From Roseibium denhamense (GTDB lineage Bacteria; Pseudomonadota; Alphaproteobacteria; Rhizobiales; Stappiaceae): a stretch of DNA of 64,000 bases. Location of the stretch: assembly GCF_009711415.1 (NCBI RefSeq), contig NZ_SMLZ01000102.1:37875-101874 (forward strand), in the 5' to 3' direction. Below are positions 18,372 through 28,028 of the stretch, one piece after another. Below the pieces are notes generated by a model. The model was not told the origin of the DNA and searched no databases. It saw only the letters and a list, made by a program, of their open reading frames with translations. The first letter of the stretch is position 1. Each line of letters starts with the position of its first letter. The position numbers and the translations under genes were made by a program.

Positions 18372-19799
18372 ATGAGCGCCGCTGATCCCAGCATTTCGGG
18401 CACTTACAAGGGCTTGAAGCTCACCAACACCTTGACCCGCACGAAGGAAGAGTTCCGTGCGATCGATGACGGCAATGTGCGGCTCTATGTCTGTGGTCCG
18501 ACGGTCTACGACTTTGCCCATATCGGCAACGCCCGTCCTGTAATCGTATTCGACGTTCTTTTCCGTCTGCTCCGGCATCTTTACGGTGCGGAGAATGTTA
18601 CCTATGCGCGCAACATCACGGATGTGGACGACAAGATCAACGCACGGGCTTTGCGCGACTTTCCCAACCTTTCGTTGAATGACGCCATTGCCAAGGTCAC
18701 GCAAAAGACAGCTGATCAATTCCACGTTGATATCGAGCGTCTTGGGGTTTTGGAGCCCGATCACGAACCGCGTGCGACCCAGCATATCGACGGTATGATC
18801 AAGATGATCGAGCTGCTGATCGACAAGGGCCACGCCTATATCGCCGAGACAGCAGATGGCGGCGAAGTGCTGTTCGATACGGTTTCCATGCCGAACTACG
18901 GCGGGCTTTCAAAACGCAAGCTGGACGAGCAGATTGCCGGTGCCCGTGTCGCAGTGGAGAACCACAAGAAGAATCCCGGCGACTTTGTGCTGTGGAAACT
19001 GTCCTCAGCAGACGAACCGGGCTGGGACAGCCCCTGGGGCCGAGGCCGTCCGGGCTGGCACATAGAGTGCTCGGTCATGAGCGAGCATCATCTTGGCAAG
19101 GTGTTCGACATTCACGGCGGCGGGCTGGATTTGATCTTCCCGCACCATGAGAACGAGATCGCCCAGTCCTGCTGCGCCAACGGCACGGAGCGCATGTCCA
19201 ATTACTGGATGCACAACGGTTTCGTGCAGGTGGAGGGCCGGAAAATGTCCAAGTCCGAGGGCAATTTCTTCACCATTCACGAGCTCCTGGATACGGAAAA
19301 TTTCGGCGGCCGCAAATGGCCGGGCGAAGTGCTGCGGCTTGCGATGCTCATGACCCACTACAAAGAGCCCATCGACTTCTCTGTGCGCAAGCTGGAAGAA
19401 GCGGAGAACCTCCTGGCAAAATGGCCGGAATTGATCGAGACAGATGCCGCGCCCTCGGCTGACGTCCTCGATGCGATGAAAGATGATCTCAATTCGGCAG
19501 CTGCTATTCAGGCATTGCATGGCCTTGCGGGTGAGGCGAGCCGGAACCCGGAAAAGCTGGCAGAGTATTCTGCCTCTGCAGCTCTTTTGGGTCTCAAGCC
19601 TGTTGCGGCAGATATGTCCGGCGTGGATGAGACGCGCATTCAAATTGCAATCAATGATCGTCTTGAAGCCCTCAATGCGAAAAACTGGGCGGAAGCTGAC
19701 CGGATACGCGATGAACTGACATCTCAAGGGATCTTGCTAAAGGATTCAAAAGACTCCGAAACCGGCGCTCGCGTAACAACCTGGGATCTCAAACGGTGA
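18372..19799 (+). CDS. cysS: Cysteinyl-tRNA synthetase
   Basis: A 475-residue class I synthetase. The HIGH-type motif is [16 protein letters not shown], the zinc-site histidines are in GWHIECSVM and [20 protein letters not shown], and the KMSKS motif is [11 protein letters not shown]. Residues up to the C-terminus match the DALR and anticodon domains. AGGAG lies about 10 bases before the ATG. It heads a plus-strand run with gfa1, gfa2 and cimA, but an 80-bp gap separates it from gfa1. Confidence 0.95.
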   Translation: MSAADPSISGTYKGLKLTNTLTRTKEEFRAIDDGNVRLYVCGPTVYDFAHIGNARPVIVFDVLFRLLRHLYGAENVTYARNITDVDDKINARALRDFPNLSLNDAIAKVTQKTADQFHVDIERLGVLEPDHEPRATQHIDGMIKMIELLIDKGHAYIAETADGGEVLFDTVSMPNYGGLSKRKLDEQIAGARVAVENHKKNPGDFVLWKLSSADEPGWDSPWGRGRPGWHIECSVMSEHHLGKVFDIHGGGLDLIFPHHENEIAQSCCANGTERMSNYWMHNGFVQVEGRKMSKSEGNFFTIHELLDTENFGGRKWPGEVLRLAMLMTHYKEPIDFSVRKLEEAENLLAKWPELIETDAAPSADVLDAMKDDLNSAAAIQALHGLAGEASRNPEKLAEYSASAALLGLKPVAADMSGVDETRIQIAINDRLEALNAKNWAEADRIRDELTSQGILLKDSKDSETGARVTTWDLKR

Positions 19800-19879
19800 A
19801 CCGGGTTAGGGAAAGACTGGCCTAACGTTTCTTCGCAGTTCACGAAGAACCATTAAAGCAAAAGGGAGAGGCAAAACGG

Positions 19880-20359
19880 ATGGCGGAAGGACCAGACACC
19901 CGCACAGGAGGCTGCCAGTGCGGTGCAATCCGGTACTGTGCCGAAGGCTTCAAACGCCCTTCGATTTGCCACTGCCGCATGTGTCAAAAGGCCGTTGGCG
20001 GCCCGTTCGCAGCGCTGGTTGTCGTTGAAAACCTTAGTTGGACGCGCGGAGAACCGGCATATTTTCAAAGCTCAAACCTTGTCCGGCGCGGATTTTGCCG
20101 CGACTGCGGGACGCCGCTGACCTACGAGTTCGAGGGCTCCCATATTGATATCACGATTGCGAGCCTTGACCGGCCGGATCTTGTTGCGCCGCAAGTCCAG
20201 TTGGGGCTGGAAAGCCGCCTGACCTGGTGCGAGGGGCTTGCAGAACTTCCCACCCGGACAGAAGACGCGGAAGCTGCAGCTCAAGTCGTTTTCTCTGGCA
20301 TCCGCAACTTCCAGCACCCAGATCAGGATACGGATACCTGGCCGGAGGCCGGCCGATGA
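19880..20359 (+). CDS. GFA/CENP-V domain protein, first of a tandem pair
   Basis: A 159-residue zinc protein of the glutathione-dependent formaldehyde-activating (GFA) family. Zinc ligands appear as TGGCQCGAIRY, ICHCRMCQKAVG and GFCRDCGTPLTYEF. The C-terminus ends in HPDQDTDTWPEAG. Family members bind glutathione adducts; the actual substrate is unknown, so formaldehyde detoxification should not be assumed. GGGAGAGG lies 7 bases before the ATG. Its stop codon overlaps the next gene by an ATGA. Confidence 0.85.
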   Translation: MAEGPDTRTGGCQCGAIRYCAEGFKRPSICHCRMCQKAVGGPFAALVVVENLSWTRGEPAYFQSSNLVRRGFCRDCGTPLTYEFEGSHIDITIASLDRPDLVAPQVQLGLESRLTWCEGLAELPTRTEDAEAAAQVVFSGIRNFQHPDQDTDTWPEAGR

Positions 20360-20859
20360 CGGAGACCTACACAGGAGGCTGTCAATGCGGTGCGGTTCGC
20401 TTCCGCATTCAAGGTGCCCTTGGCGAGGCGAGTATTTGCCATTGCCGGATGTGCCAGAAGGCATTCGGCAACTTCTTCGCGCCACTGGTCGATGTGCGCC
20501 ACGAAGACCTGACCTGGACCCGAGGGCAGCCAAATTATTACGCATCTTCGGATTTGGTTGATCGCGGGTTCTGCGGCAAGTGCGGGACACCGCTTGTTTT
20601 TGCCTATCGCGACTACCCATTGATCGGGCTGGCAATCGGAGCTTTTGATGAGCCGGATCGCGTCCCCGTTACGAAACAGCATTGGCTACGGGACCAGGTT
20701 TCATTTTTTGAGGCGCTGCACACATTGCCGGGCGGGCCCGAAGATGATCCGGAATTTGCAGATGTGATCGCCGAGATTGACGCAAGCAATCACCAGCATC
20801 CAGACCACGATACCAAGGAATGGCCAGAAGCGCCTAAGATGTCCGACGGAACAGAATGA
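20356..20859 (+). CDS. GFA/CENP-V domain protein, second of a tandem pair
   Basis: A 167-residue paralogue of the preceding protein, with the same zinc motifs (GGCQCGAVRF, ICHCRMCQKAFG, GFCGKCGTPLVF) and the same HPDHDTKEWPEA end, then a short extra tail. The start ATG at 20356 overlaps the previous stop as ATGA, and its own stop overlaps the cimA start in the same way, so gfa1-gfa2-cimA should be translationally coupled. A longer upstream frame to 20227 is an out-of-gene extension. It is too diverged from its neighbour to be a recent duplicate. Confidence 0.85.
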   Translation: MTETYTGGCQCGAVRFRIQGALGEASICHCRMCQKAFGNFFAPLVDVRHEDLTWTRGQPNYYASSDLVDRGFCGKCGTPLVFAYRDYPLIGLAIGAFDEPDRVPVTKQHWLRDQVSFFEALHTLPGGPEDDPEFADVIAEIDASNHQHPDHDTKEWPEAPKMSDGTE

Positions 20860-22454
20860 TGACCAAAGACCGCCTTTACCTTTTTGACACGACCCTGCGC
20901 GACGGCGCGCAAACAAGCGGTGTTGATTTTTCCGTCAACGAAAAGATCGTGATTGCAGACCTGCTTGAGCGCCTGGGGGTCGACTATGTGGAAGGCGGTT
21001 ACCCCGGCGCAAACCCTGCCGATACAGAGTTTTTCGCCGAAAAACGGACAACAAACGCGATCTTTACAGCATTCGGCATGACAAAGCGGGCCGGGCGGTC
21101 GGCCTCCAACGATCCCGGTCTTCAGCAGATTCTGGCCAGCCAGTCGGACGCCTGCTGTTTTGTGGCAAAGGCCTGGGACTATCATGTCGACGTCGCGCTT
21201 GGCTGTACCAACGAAGAAAATCTCGAGGCGATTGAAGACACGGTGAAAGCAGCGACTGCGGCCGGTAAAGAGGCCATGATCGATTGCGAGCATTTTTTTG
21301 ACGGGTACAAGGCCAATCCTGAGTATGCGCTTGCCTGCGCGCGGACAGCCTATCAGGCGGGTGCGCGCTGGGTTGTTTTGTGCGACACAAACGGCGGTAC
21401 GCTGCCCGACGAGATCCACGCCATCGTGACACAGGTCCAGGAGGTTGTGCCCGGCAGTCATCTCGGCATCCACACGCATGACGACACGGGGCATGCGGTC
21501 GCCAATTCATTGGCGGCAGTTGATGCAGGTGTGCGTCAGGTTCAGGGCACTTTGAATGGTCTGGGCGAGCGTTGCGGCAATGCCAATCTGATCACGTTGA
21601 TCCCGACGTTGAAGCTGAAGCCGCAGTTTGCGGACAAGCTGGAAATCGGTGTTTCGGCAGCCCAGCTCAAGGATATCACGGCGGTTTCTCATGCGTTCGA
21701 TGAGATCTTGAACCGATCTCCCAACCGGCACGCGCCTTATGTCGGGGAGACTGCTTTTGCCACCAAAGCCGGTATTCACGCTTCGGCCATCTTGAAGGAT
21801 CCGCGGACCTACGAACATGTCATGCCGGAAAGTGTTGGCAACCAGCGCCGGGTTCTTGTGTCCGATCAGGCTGGAAAGTCGAATCTTCTCGGCGAGCTTT
21901 CAAGGGTCGGCATTACGGTCGACAAAAGCGATCCCCGCCTTGACGCTCTGCTGGCCAGGGTAAAGGAGAGGGAGGCCGAGGGCTATGCCTATGAGGCTGC
22001 TGATGCGTCCTTCGAGCTGTTGGCCCGGCGTGCATTGGGCGAGGTTCCAGACTTTTTTCAGGTCGATTCCTTCAAGGTCATGGTCGAGCGGCGGTTCAAC
22101 GCCATCGGTGATCTGATCACGGTCTCCGAAGCGGTGGTCAAGGTGGCTGTCGATGGTGAAACCCGGATGTCGGTGGCCGAAGGAAACGGCCCGGTCAATG
22201 CGCTCGACATGGCCTTGCGCAAGGACCTTGGAAAGTATCAGGCCGCGATTGAAGGGCTGGAGCTGATCGACTATAAGGTGCGCATCTTGAATGGCGGCAC
22301 CGACGCAGTGACAAGGGTTCTGATCGAAAGCCATGATGCCAGGACCCAGCGGCGCTGGTTCACCATAGGTGTCTCTTCCAACATCGTCGATGCGTCGTTT
22401 CAGGCATTGGTCGATTCCATCACATTTGCGCTGCTGAAAGCCGGATCTTCCTGA
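20856..22454 (+). CDS. cimA: Citramalate synthase
   Basis: A 532-residue enzyme of the isopropylmalate/citramalate synthase family. It condenses acetyl-CoA with pyruvate to (R)-citramalate, the threonine-independent route to 2-oxobutyrate and isoleucine. The TIM barrel has LFDTTLRDGAQTSGVDFS, GIHTHDDTGHAVANSLAAVDAGVRQVQGTLNGLGERCGNANL and GVKAGIHASAI-like text (FATKAGIHASAIL). The GGYPGANPADTEFF segment and lack of the leucine-synthase pattern favour CimA over LeuA. A C-terminal LeuA dimerisation/allosteric domain (about 395-525) binds an end-product amino acid. It overlaps gfa2 by ATGA. Confidence 0.9.
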   Translation: MMTKDRLYLFDTTLRDGAQTSGVDFSVNEKIVIADLLERLGVDYVEGGYPGANPADTEFFAEKRTTNAIFTAFGMTKRAGRSASNDPGLQQILASQSDACCFVAKAWDYHVDVALGCTNEENLEAIEDTVKAATAAGKEAMIDCEHFFDGYKANPEYALACARTAYQAGARWVVLCDTNGGTLPDEIHAIVTQVQEVVPGSHLGIHTHDDTGHAVANSLAAVDAGVRQVQGTLNGLGERCGNANLITLIPTLKLKPQFADKLEIGVSAAQLKDITAVSHAFDEILNRSPNRHAPYVGETAFATKAGIHASAILKDPRTYEHVMPESVGNQRRVLVSDQAGKSNLLGELSRVGITVDKSDPRLDALLARVKEREAEGYAYEAADASFELLARRALGEVPDFFQVDSFKVMVERRFNAIGDLITVSEAVVKVAVDGETRMSVAEGNGPVNALDMALRKDLGKYQAAIEGLELIDYKVRILNGGTDAVTRVLIESHDARTQRRWFTIGVSSNIVDASFQALVDSITFALLKAGSS

Positions 22455-22579
22455 GACCGGCAGAGCGTTTCCGACGGGGTCCTGATTGCAGCCGCTCTGA
22501 CAGTGGTTCGCAGAGCCCTGCGCATTCTTAAGGGTAAAGCGCCCGGCTACGCCTGCGCTGCTTCAGAAAGGCTGTCTTC

Positions 22580-23494
22580 ATGACGCAGGCCACATCCGGC
22601 TCCGCTGCCGAACGTGAATACCGGGAAGGCGTGCTGTTCGGCCTTGCAGCCTACGGGATGTGGGGCTTTTTTCCGGCCTACTACAAGCTGACAGACACGG
22701 TCTCGGCGGATCTGGTCGTGGCGCACCGGATCCTGTGGTCCGTTTTGTTCGTCGGCCTGTTTTTGTATATCCGCGGCCGTTGGCCGGAAGTCCGCGAGGT
22801 TTTCCGTCAACCCAAGGTGGTCATGGGGCTTATGGCGTCTGCCTCACTGATCGCCGTGAACTGGCTCGTGTTCGTCTGGGCGATTGCCAATGAACAAGTG
22901 CTGGACGTGTCCCTCGGTTACTTCATCAATCCACTCGTCAGCATTCTGGCAGGTCTTGTCATCTTGCATGAAAGACTGACAACCGGTCAGTGGATAGCCG
23001 TCGGCGTTGCTGCAATCGCGGTCCTGACACAGGCCGTTCTTGCCGGAGGGTTGCCGTGGGTGTCTCTGGTTCTTGCCTTTTCCTTTGCCGGATACGGATA
23101 TGTGCGCAAGGTAACGCCGGTGAAGGCAACACCGGGCATGTTTGTGGAAACGGTCCTGCTGTTCCCACTCGCAACGCTATACATATTGGTTGGCCTCGGC
23201 ATGGGGCGGGACGCACTGGTCTTGGGCGATATACCGGTGCTCCTGGCACTTGCCGGAACCGGGATCATCACGGCTTTGCCGCTCATCTGTTTTTCGTCGG
23301 CCGCGCGCCGGTTGCCGCTCTTCATGATTGGGCTGATGCAATACATAGCACCGTCCATCCATTTCCTGATGGCAGTCTATGTCTGGGGTGAGCCTCTTGA
23401 TCAGACGAAATTCATCGGTTTTTTGATGATTTGGGGTGCACTCGCTGTCTTTACCTATGACAGCTGGCGGCGTTTCCGCAAAAGGCACGCTTGA
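22580..23494 (+). CDS. rarD: RarD, EamA-family permease
   Basis: A 304-residue inner-membrane protein with about ten hydrophobic helices, member of the drug/metabolite (EamA) family. The N-terminus GVLFGLAAYGMWGFFPAYYKL is a RarD signature, as are DLVVAHRILWSV, SLGYFINPLVSILAG and LPLICFSSAARRLPLFMIGLMQYIAPSIHFLMAVYVWGEPL. The cargo is not established for the family (chloramphenicol sensitivity phenotype only). It lies 125 bp after cimA and ends 10 bp before a convergent gene. Confidence 0.88.
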   Translation: MTQATSGSAAEREYREGVLFGLAAYGMWGFFPAYYKLTDTVSADLVVAHRILWSVLFVGLFLYIRGRWPEVREVFRQPKVVMGLMASASLIAVNWLVFVWAIANEQVLDVSLGYFINPLVSILAGLVILHERLTTGQWIAVGVAAIAVLTQAVLAGGLPWVSLVLAFSFAGYGYVRKVTPVKATPGMFVETVLLFPLATLYILVGLGMGRDALVLGDIPVLLALAGTGIITALPLICFSSAARRLPLFMIGLMQYIAPSIHFLMAVYVWGEPLDQTKFIGFLMIWGALAVFTYDSWRRFRKRHA

Positions 23495-23504
23495 AGCAGA
23501 TAGA

Positions 23505-24758
23505 TCAGCCGGATGATACGAGCCGTCCGCGTCCGGCGCGTTTGGCTGAGTAGAGACGCATGTCAGCATTTCGAAGGGAATCTGCAAGATTGCCCTTTTC
23601 GATCCGGGCCGTTCCGATGCTAGTCTTGATCTGGAGCATTTTTCCGTTGCACCGGACGTGTGTCTTGTCGATCTGCTCTAAAAAGTTGGACAGAAGATCG
23701 GTCACCTCGGCCTCGGTGCGGTTACGCAGGATGGCACAGAATTCGTCACCGCCGAGCCGGATGATATAGTCAGCTTGGTTGCTCATCTTCTTCAGATGCG
23801 TCGCGAAGTTCACGAGAACGGCGTCCCCATAATCGTGACCAAGTTCGTCGTTGATTTCCTTGAAAGAGTCCAGATCAAACAAGGCGAGCCAGTTGCCGCT
23901 ATCTCCCTCGTCCTGCCAGCCTTTCATTTGCGGTGCGGCCGTATCGAACAGGAACCGGCGATTGTAGAGACCGGTCAAAAAGTCTCGCATTGCCATGTTG
24001 TTGAGCTCTTCGATCCGGTAGATGAACTCAAGGTTCTGCGAAATCCGCAAGAGCAGCTCTTCTGGCGAGCAATTCTTGTCGACAAAGTCAGCCGCTCCGT
24101 ATTTCAAGAAGCGGACCCGATTGTCGGGATTGGCGAAGGAAGACATGCCGATCACGACGACCTGGTCCCGGCTGTGGCGGCGCCGGACTTCCTTCAAAAA
24201 AGCAAAGCCATCCTGCTCCGGCATGAAATAGTCGCTGAGCACGAGTTTGATATCCGGATGAGTCTTCAGGGTTTCCAACGCTTCCTTGGAAGACCTCGCC
24301 TTGTAAACCTTATAAAGATGTTTAGAGACAATCTGGGCGATGGCGTCCAGCTCGACCGGCGCATCATCCAGAACAAGAACGCCAATTTTCGGGTTCTGAG
24401 CCAACTTGCGGATCAGGTCCGCGACATAGTCCAGACTGCCGGGCGAATCCTTGAGCACATAATCGATCACGCCATGATCGAGCATTTTCGCCCGGACCTT
24501 CGGGTCCAGCCGGCTGGTGAAAACAATTGTCGGAATTCCGCGCTGGCGGCACAACTCAACAATTTCGCCGTCCGGCGCATCGGGTAGGGTCAGATCGACT
24601 AGGGCAAGATCGGGTTCGCCAATAGGAAGGTCCAGACAGCTTTCAGCTTCCGCATAGTTGCGGGCAACCATGATCTGGTTGCGGCCGACTTCGTGCAATT
24701 TCTTGACGATCGCCTTCTCAAAAAACGCTGCATCTTCAACGAGAAGGGTCGTTTGCAT
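23505..24758 (-). CDS. PleD-like response regulator, REC-REC-GGDEF diguanylate cyclase
   Basis: A 417-residue cytosolic regulator with two receiver domains and a GGDEF domain, the arrangement of PleD. REC1 (about 1-120) has phosphoacceptor Asp55; REC2 (about 125-245) has Asp176 in LVLSDYFMPEQDG, so both keep the aspartate. GGDEF spans about 255-415, beginning RDFLTGLYNRRF, with an intact GGDEF at 336-340. The I-site position (327-330) reads NQAD, so its arginine is lost and product inhibition is probably weak. No kinase is adjacent. The neighbouring rarD converges. Confidence 0.9.
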   Translation of the reverse strand: MQTTLLVEDAAFFEKAIVKKLHEVGRNQIMVARNYAEAESCLDLPIGEPDLALVDLTLPDAPDGEIVELCRQRGIPTIVFTSRLDPKVRAKMLDHGVIDYVLKDSPGSLDYVADLIRKLAQNPKIGVLVLDDAPVELDAIAQIVSKHLYKVYKARSSKEALETLKTHPDIKLVLSDYFMPEQDGFAFLKEVRRRHSRDQVVVIGMSSFANPDNRVRFLKYGAADFVDKNCSPEELLLRISQNLEFIYRIEELNNMAMRDFLTGLYNRRFLFDTAAPQMKGWQDEGDSGNWLALFDLDSFKEINDELGHDYGDAVLVNFATHLKKMSNQADYIIRLGGDEFCAILRNRTEAEVTDLLSNFLEQIDKTHVRCNGKMLQIKTSIGTARIEKGNLADSLRNADMRLYSAKRAGRGRLVSSG

Positions 24759-24863
24759 CGGGCGGGGGTTCCATTCCTCTTTATTTCACCTTACGGCATA
24801 TTCGCAGGCGGATCACTTCAAATCAGTAAAGATGCTGATGATTGGCTGGCGATCTGCTCCTGA

Positions 24864-25481
24864 TCACAGATCCTTAATCGCCGCCACACCCGTTGCGTGT
24901 TCTGCGGTTGTAAATGAGACAGCTTCCCGCAACATCTGGAGAACATCGTCAAGGCTGTCGGCAACGAGATAGGGGACCTCGGTTTCCGGGCGAATAAAGC
25001 CCTGCGATCTCATGTGATCGAACAGTTCCAGGAGTGGCGACCAGAACCCGTTTATGTTGGCAAGGACAACCGGTTTGCGATGCTGCCCAAGCTGGGCCCA
25101 AGTCATCATTTCCACGGTCTCTTCAAGGGTGCCGATCCCGCCGGGAAGTGCAATGAAGGCGTCCGATTTTTGGAACATCAACTGTTTGCGTTCATGCATG
25201 TTGTCCGTGATGACCAAATCTTCCAGCGTGTCCAGCATGACTTCCCGTTCTTCGAGGAAGTGCGGGATGATTCCGGTCACTTTGCCGCCGCTTTCCAGGG
25301 CCGCGCGCGCGACGGTGCCCATGAGACCTACAGCGCCTCCGCCATACACAAGGCGCAGCCCGGCATCCCCCAAAAGCTGGCCGAGATGGGTCGCAACCGC
25401 CTCATAAAGCGGGTCGGCGCCGAAGCTGGAGCCGCAATAAACACAGACACTTGTGAGCTTATTTTCAGAAATCGTATTCAT
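24864..25481 (-). CDS. LOG family (TIGR00730) protein, cytokinin riboside 5'-phosphate phosphoribohydrolase-like
   Basis: A 205-residue Rossmann protein. The two family motifs are LVYGGGAVGLMGTVARAALESGGKVTGIIP and LPGGIGTLEETVEMMTWAQLG, the latter being the PGGxGTxxE catalytic and nucleotide-binding loop. LOG proteins release a base from nucleoside 5'-monophosphates; in bacteria they are often general AMP phosphoribohydrolases. The N-terminus VCVYCGSSFG is also typical. No strong ribosome site precedes the ATG. Confidence 0.87.
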   Translation of the reverse strand: MNTISENKLTSVCVYCGSSFGADPLYEAVATHLGQLLGDAGLRLVYGGGAVGLMGTVARAALESGGKVTGIIPHFLEEREVMLDTLEDLVITDNMHERKQLMFQKSDAFIALPGGIGTLEETVEMMTWAQLGQHRKPVVLANINGFWSPLLELFDHMRSQGFIRPETEVPYLVADSLDDVLQMLREAVSFTTAEHATGVAAIKDL

Positions 25482-25784
25482 GGCTCAATTGTGTGGCATT
25501 GACGGCTGGTTTTGGTCAAGCATTCTGTTTGAAAGCAAACGGATGCCCGGTGATTTCTTGCTGGATGATGCAAGAAGGGGTATGCAGAACTTTAACAGGG
25601 TCAGCAGGCAGCTTGAAGGAAACGCCAAGTGCTTGCCACTTTAAAATGAGATTGGCTATGGGCGATAGATGCATCCGGTTTATCGCCTGCTGATCTGAAC
25701 AAGGTCTGCGTTGGCACTTGCTTCAGTGCGGGTTGGGAAGAGAACCGGAATGCTTCATTCGGCGACGGTTTCTGGGGACGAGAG
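25482..25784. other. 303-bp intergenic region upstream of the LysM gene
   Basis: This gap holds the divergent promoters of the LOG and LysM genes. Near 25661-25697 is an inverted repeat GGCGATA / TATCGCC and the text TTTATCGCCTGC-GATCTGAA, which closely matches one end of the repeat family (TTTATCGCCCGCCGATCTTAA in copy c, reading its minus strand). It may be a truncated fourth copy. I see no gene. Confidence 0.35.
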
Positions 25785-27476
25785 ATGAATAAAAACACTT
25801 TAACCTGGGCGTTGATTGCTGCTGTGCCGATTGGTTTGGCGGCTTTGGGTATTGGATATCTCTACCAGGGGCAGGGATCTGTCACCCCGCAGCAAACGCA
25901 AGAGGCCTCGGAAGAGGCTGGTGCCGCGACTGAAACCGCCGCAAGCGCACCGGAAACGAACCAGCCCGCCGATACGACGGAAGACGGTGGAGCGGTCGCG
26001 GAAGCTGCCAGTGACGCTGCCGGGATAGCGGACCGGATCGGCCCGAGCTTTGATGTGGTCGGGATCGAGCCAACAGGGGAAACGGTTGTCGCCGGACGGT
26101 CCGACGCCGGTGCAATCGTCGCCTTGACGGCGAATGGCGAGGTGGTTGGCAAAAGCGTTGCCAATGAGGCCGGGGAATGGACCATCATCCTCGACCAGCC
26201 CTTGAAGCCAGGCGATTATGACGTCGGTCTTGAGGTTCAGGACGATACCGGTAAAGCACTCGGCACTTCCGAGGAGCGCGTGATCGTGTCCCTTCCGGAA
26301 GGCGGGCAGGAGCAGCCTTTGGTTGTCTTGAATACACCGGACGGGCCGTCTGACATTTTGCAAAAACCGGACACCGAAGACGTTACGGTAGCGCAGGCGG
26401 ACGAGACCCCTGTAACACCAGAGCCTGAGAGCACGGACACGGCTTCAACAGCTCCGGAAACGGACGTAACCGCTACTGCGGAAGCACCTGCCGACGCAGC
26501 AGGGACCGAGACCGCTATGGCTGCCGTCGCACCGGCGCCGGATGCATCCCAATCTGCTGCCGGTGCGGAGGAGAGCGGTGCGGCCCAAACCGCATCTGCA
26601 ACAGCGCCCGCAGGAACCGATGAGCCGCTGGCGGACCAATCCCCAACAGGTGCAACAGACAACGGGTCGGAGACCCAAGCTGTTGCCGCCGCTTCGCAAG
26701 ACCAATCCGGCGGAGATCCTGCCGGGACAGCGTCTCAATCCGCTACGGGCGTCGAGAGCGGCGCAGATGCGAACACCCTGGCATTGGCACCGGATGCGGA
26801 TGCTCCGGTTGACGATCAGCCAGCTGAACAAGCCGGTGTTGCCACAGCACCGGATGCGCAGGACCAGGCCACCAGCCAGGAAACGGCGGACGCGCAAGCA
26901 CCTGCCCCCGCAACCGATGCCGCACCGACGGTGACCGTGGAAGCGGTTGAATCAGAACAAGACAAGGTTTTTGTCGCCGGAACCGGAGAGCCGGGGTCTT
27001 CCGTCCGGGTCTATGTCGGGGACGATTTCCAGGGCGAGGCTCAGGTCGGCTCAACCGGCAAATGGCTGGTCGAAGGCGACAAGAACGTTGCCGAGGGGGA
27101 TGTCGAAGTCCGCGCGGACCTGATTGCAGAAGACGGAAGTTCGGTCGATGCACGGGCGGCCGTGACTTTCGAAAAAGAACAGGACGAACAGATCGTCTTG
27201 ACGAAAGTGGTCGCAAGCGGCGAGGCGTCCGGCTCCGATGCGCAGGCAGCCGACGTCAAAAAGGCCCTTCCGGTTGTGATCATCCGCAAGGGCGATAACT
27301 TGTGGCGGATCTCCCGCCGCCTGTACGGCGATGGCATCCGGTACACGACCATCTATCAGGCCAACCAGGATCAAATCCGGAACCCGGATCTCATTTACCC
27401 GGGCCAGGTCTTCTTAACTCCGGAAGGTGACCTCAACTGGCCGCAAGAAACCGGTCAGGATGGCCAAAACGGATAA
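25785..27476 (+). CDS. LysM-domain cell-envelope protein with long disordered region
   Basis: A 563-residue protein. It begins with a membrane anchor or signal (LTWALIAAVPIGLAALGIGYLY, about 5-26). Two Ig-like beta segments occur (about 85-165 and about 380-465, with FVAGTGEPGSSVRVYV), separated by a low-complexity block (about 180-375) of Ala, Thr, Glu, Pro, Asp and Gln. The C-terminal LysM domain (about 497-546: IIRKGDNLWRISRRLYGDGIRYTTIYQANQ) binds peptidoglycan. This architecture is common in Hyphomicrobiales, probably linking membrane and wall. A terminator follows. Confidence 0.85.
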   Translation: MNKNTLTWALIAAVPIGLAALGIGYLYQGQGSVTPQQTQEASEEAGAATETAASAPETNQPADTTEDGGAVAEAASDAAGIADRIGPSFDVVGIEPTGETVVAGRSDAGAIVALTANGEVVGKSVANEAGEWTIILDQPLKPGDYDVGLEVQDDTGKALGTSEERVIVSLPEGGQEQPLVVLNTPDGPSDILQKPDTEDVTVAQADETPVTPEPESTDTASTAPETDVTATAEAPADAAGTETAMAAVAPAPDASQSAAGAEESGAAQTASATAPAGTDEPLADQSPTGATDNGSETQAVAAASQDQSGGDPAGTASQSATGVESGADANTLALAPDADAPVDDQPAEQAGVATAPDAQDQATSQETADAQAPAPATDAAPTVTVEAVESEQDKVFVAGTGEPGSSVRVYVGDDFQGEAQVGSTGKWLVEGDKNVAEGDVEVRADLIAEDGSSVDARAAVTFEKEQDEQIVLTKVVASGEASGSDAQAADVKKALPVVIIRKGDNLWRISRRLYGDGIRYTTIYQANQDQIRNPDLIYPGQVFLTPEGDLNWPQETGQDGQNG

Positions 27477-27498
27477 ACCGACCATCTTGCTTTCTGTT

Positions 27499-27536
27499 AA
27501 AAGGCCGGGGACCAGATTGGGACCCGGCCTTTTTTG
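27499..27536 (+). terminator. Rho-independent terminator of the LysM gene
   Basis: An 11-bp stem (AAAAGGCCGGG / CCCGGCCTTTT) with a 13-base loop continues into a T-tract, 22 bp after the stop codon. Confidence 0.88.
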
Positions 27537-27563
27537 TTTTGCCTTGTCTTTTGTCCAAACCAT

Positions 27564-27585
27564 CGCATATCTACGATGAGATGCG
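27564..27585. promoter_or_regulatory. Imperfect palindrome upstream of arsR-type gene, candidate operator
   Basis: CGCATATC-TACGAT-GAGATGCG is an 8-bp inverted repeat with one mismatch, 20 bp upstream of the ArsR-family start codon. Its size and position suit an autoregulatory ArsR site. Confidence 0.5.
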
Positions 27586-27605
27586 GAAAGAAAGGGAGAC
27601 ACGAA

Positions 27606-27995
27606 ATGACAGAAACCGTTGTTTCTTCGAGCTCCGCGCCACCGTCTGAAACAGCTTCGATGTGCGATGGACTTGCGTCGATCTTCCGCGCTTTGGGCCA
27701 TCCGGCACGTTTAGCGATTATACAAAAACTCGCAGCAGAGGAGCAGGCCTGTTGCGGTGCCATTGTCGACGCCCTGCCTCTTGCCCAGTCGACTGTTTCA
27801 CAACACCTGCAGGTGCTTAAAGACGCTGGGCTTCTAACGTGTGTCACACGTGGCCGGAACTGCCATTACTGCCTGAACTGGGACAAGATGGCTGAGGCTG
27901 AGCAAAGCGCGCAGTCATTTTGGAAACGCCTTGACCAGGCCAGAGTAAACATCGAGCAATTGCCCGATTTTAAAACGCACGCCAAGACAAAGTAA
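27606..27995 (+). CDS. ArsR family transcriptional regulator
   Basis: A 129-residue winged-helix repressor. The core is IFRALGHPARLAIIQKLA, CCGAIVDALPLAQSTVSQHLQVLKDAGLLTCVTRG. It has six cysteines (20, 49, 50, 79, 86, 89), with a CC pair in the recognition-helix neighbourhood and CHYC, so metal or thiol sensing is likely; the ELCVCDL form is absent. AGGGAG precedes the ATG at 27606; an upstream frame to 27534 runs through the terminator and is rejected. It sits 33 bp ahead of the Atm1-type ABC gene on the same strand and probably controls it. Confidence 0.87.
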   Translation: MTETVVSSSSAPPSETASMCDGLASIFRALGHPARLAIIQKLAAEEQACCGAIVDALPLAQSTVSQHLQVLKDAGLLTCVTRGRNCHYCLNWDKMAEAEQSAQSFWKRLDQARVNIEQLPDFKTHAKTK

Positions 27996-28028
27996 TAGAT
28001 CGGCCACCCCATGGCCGGGAGATAATTT

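Noticed and set aside
25453..25644. 63-residue plus-strand frame before the LysM gene
   Set aside because: No ribosome site, no domain; overlaps the LOG gene start.
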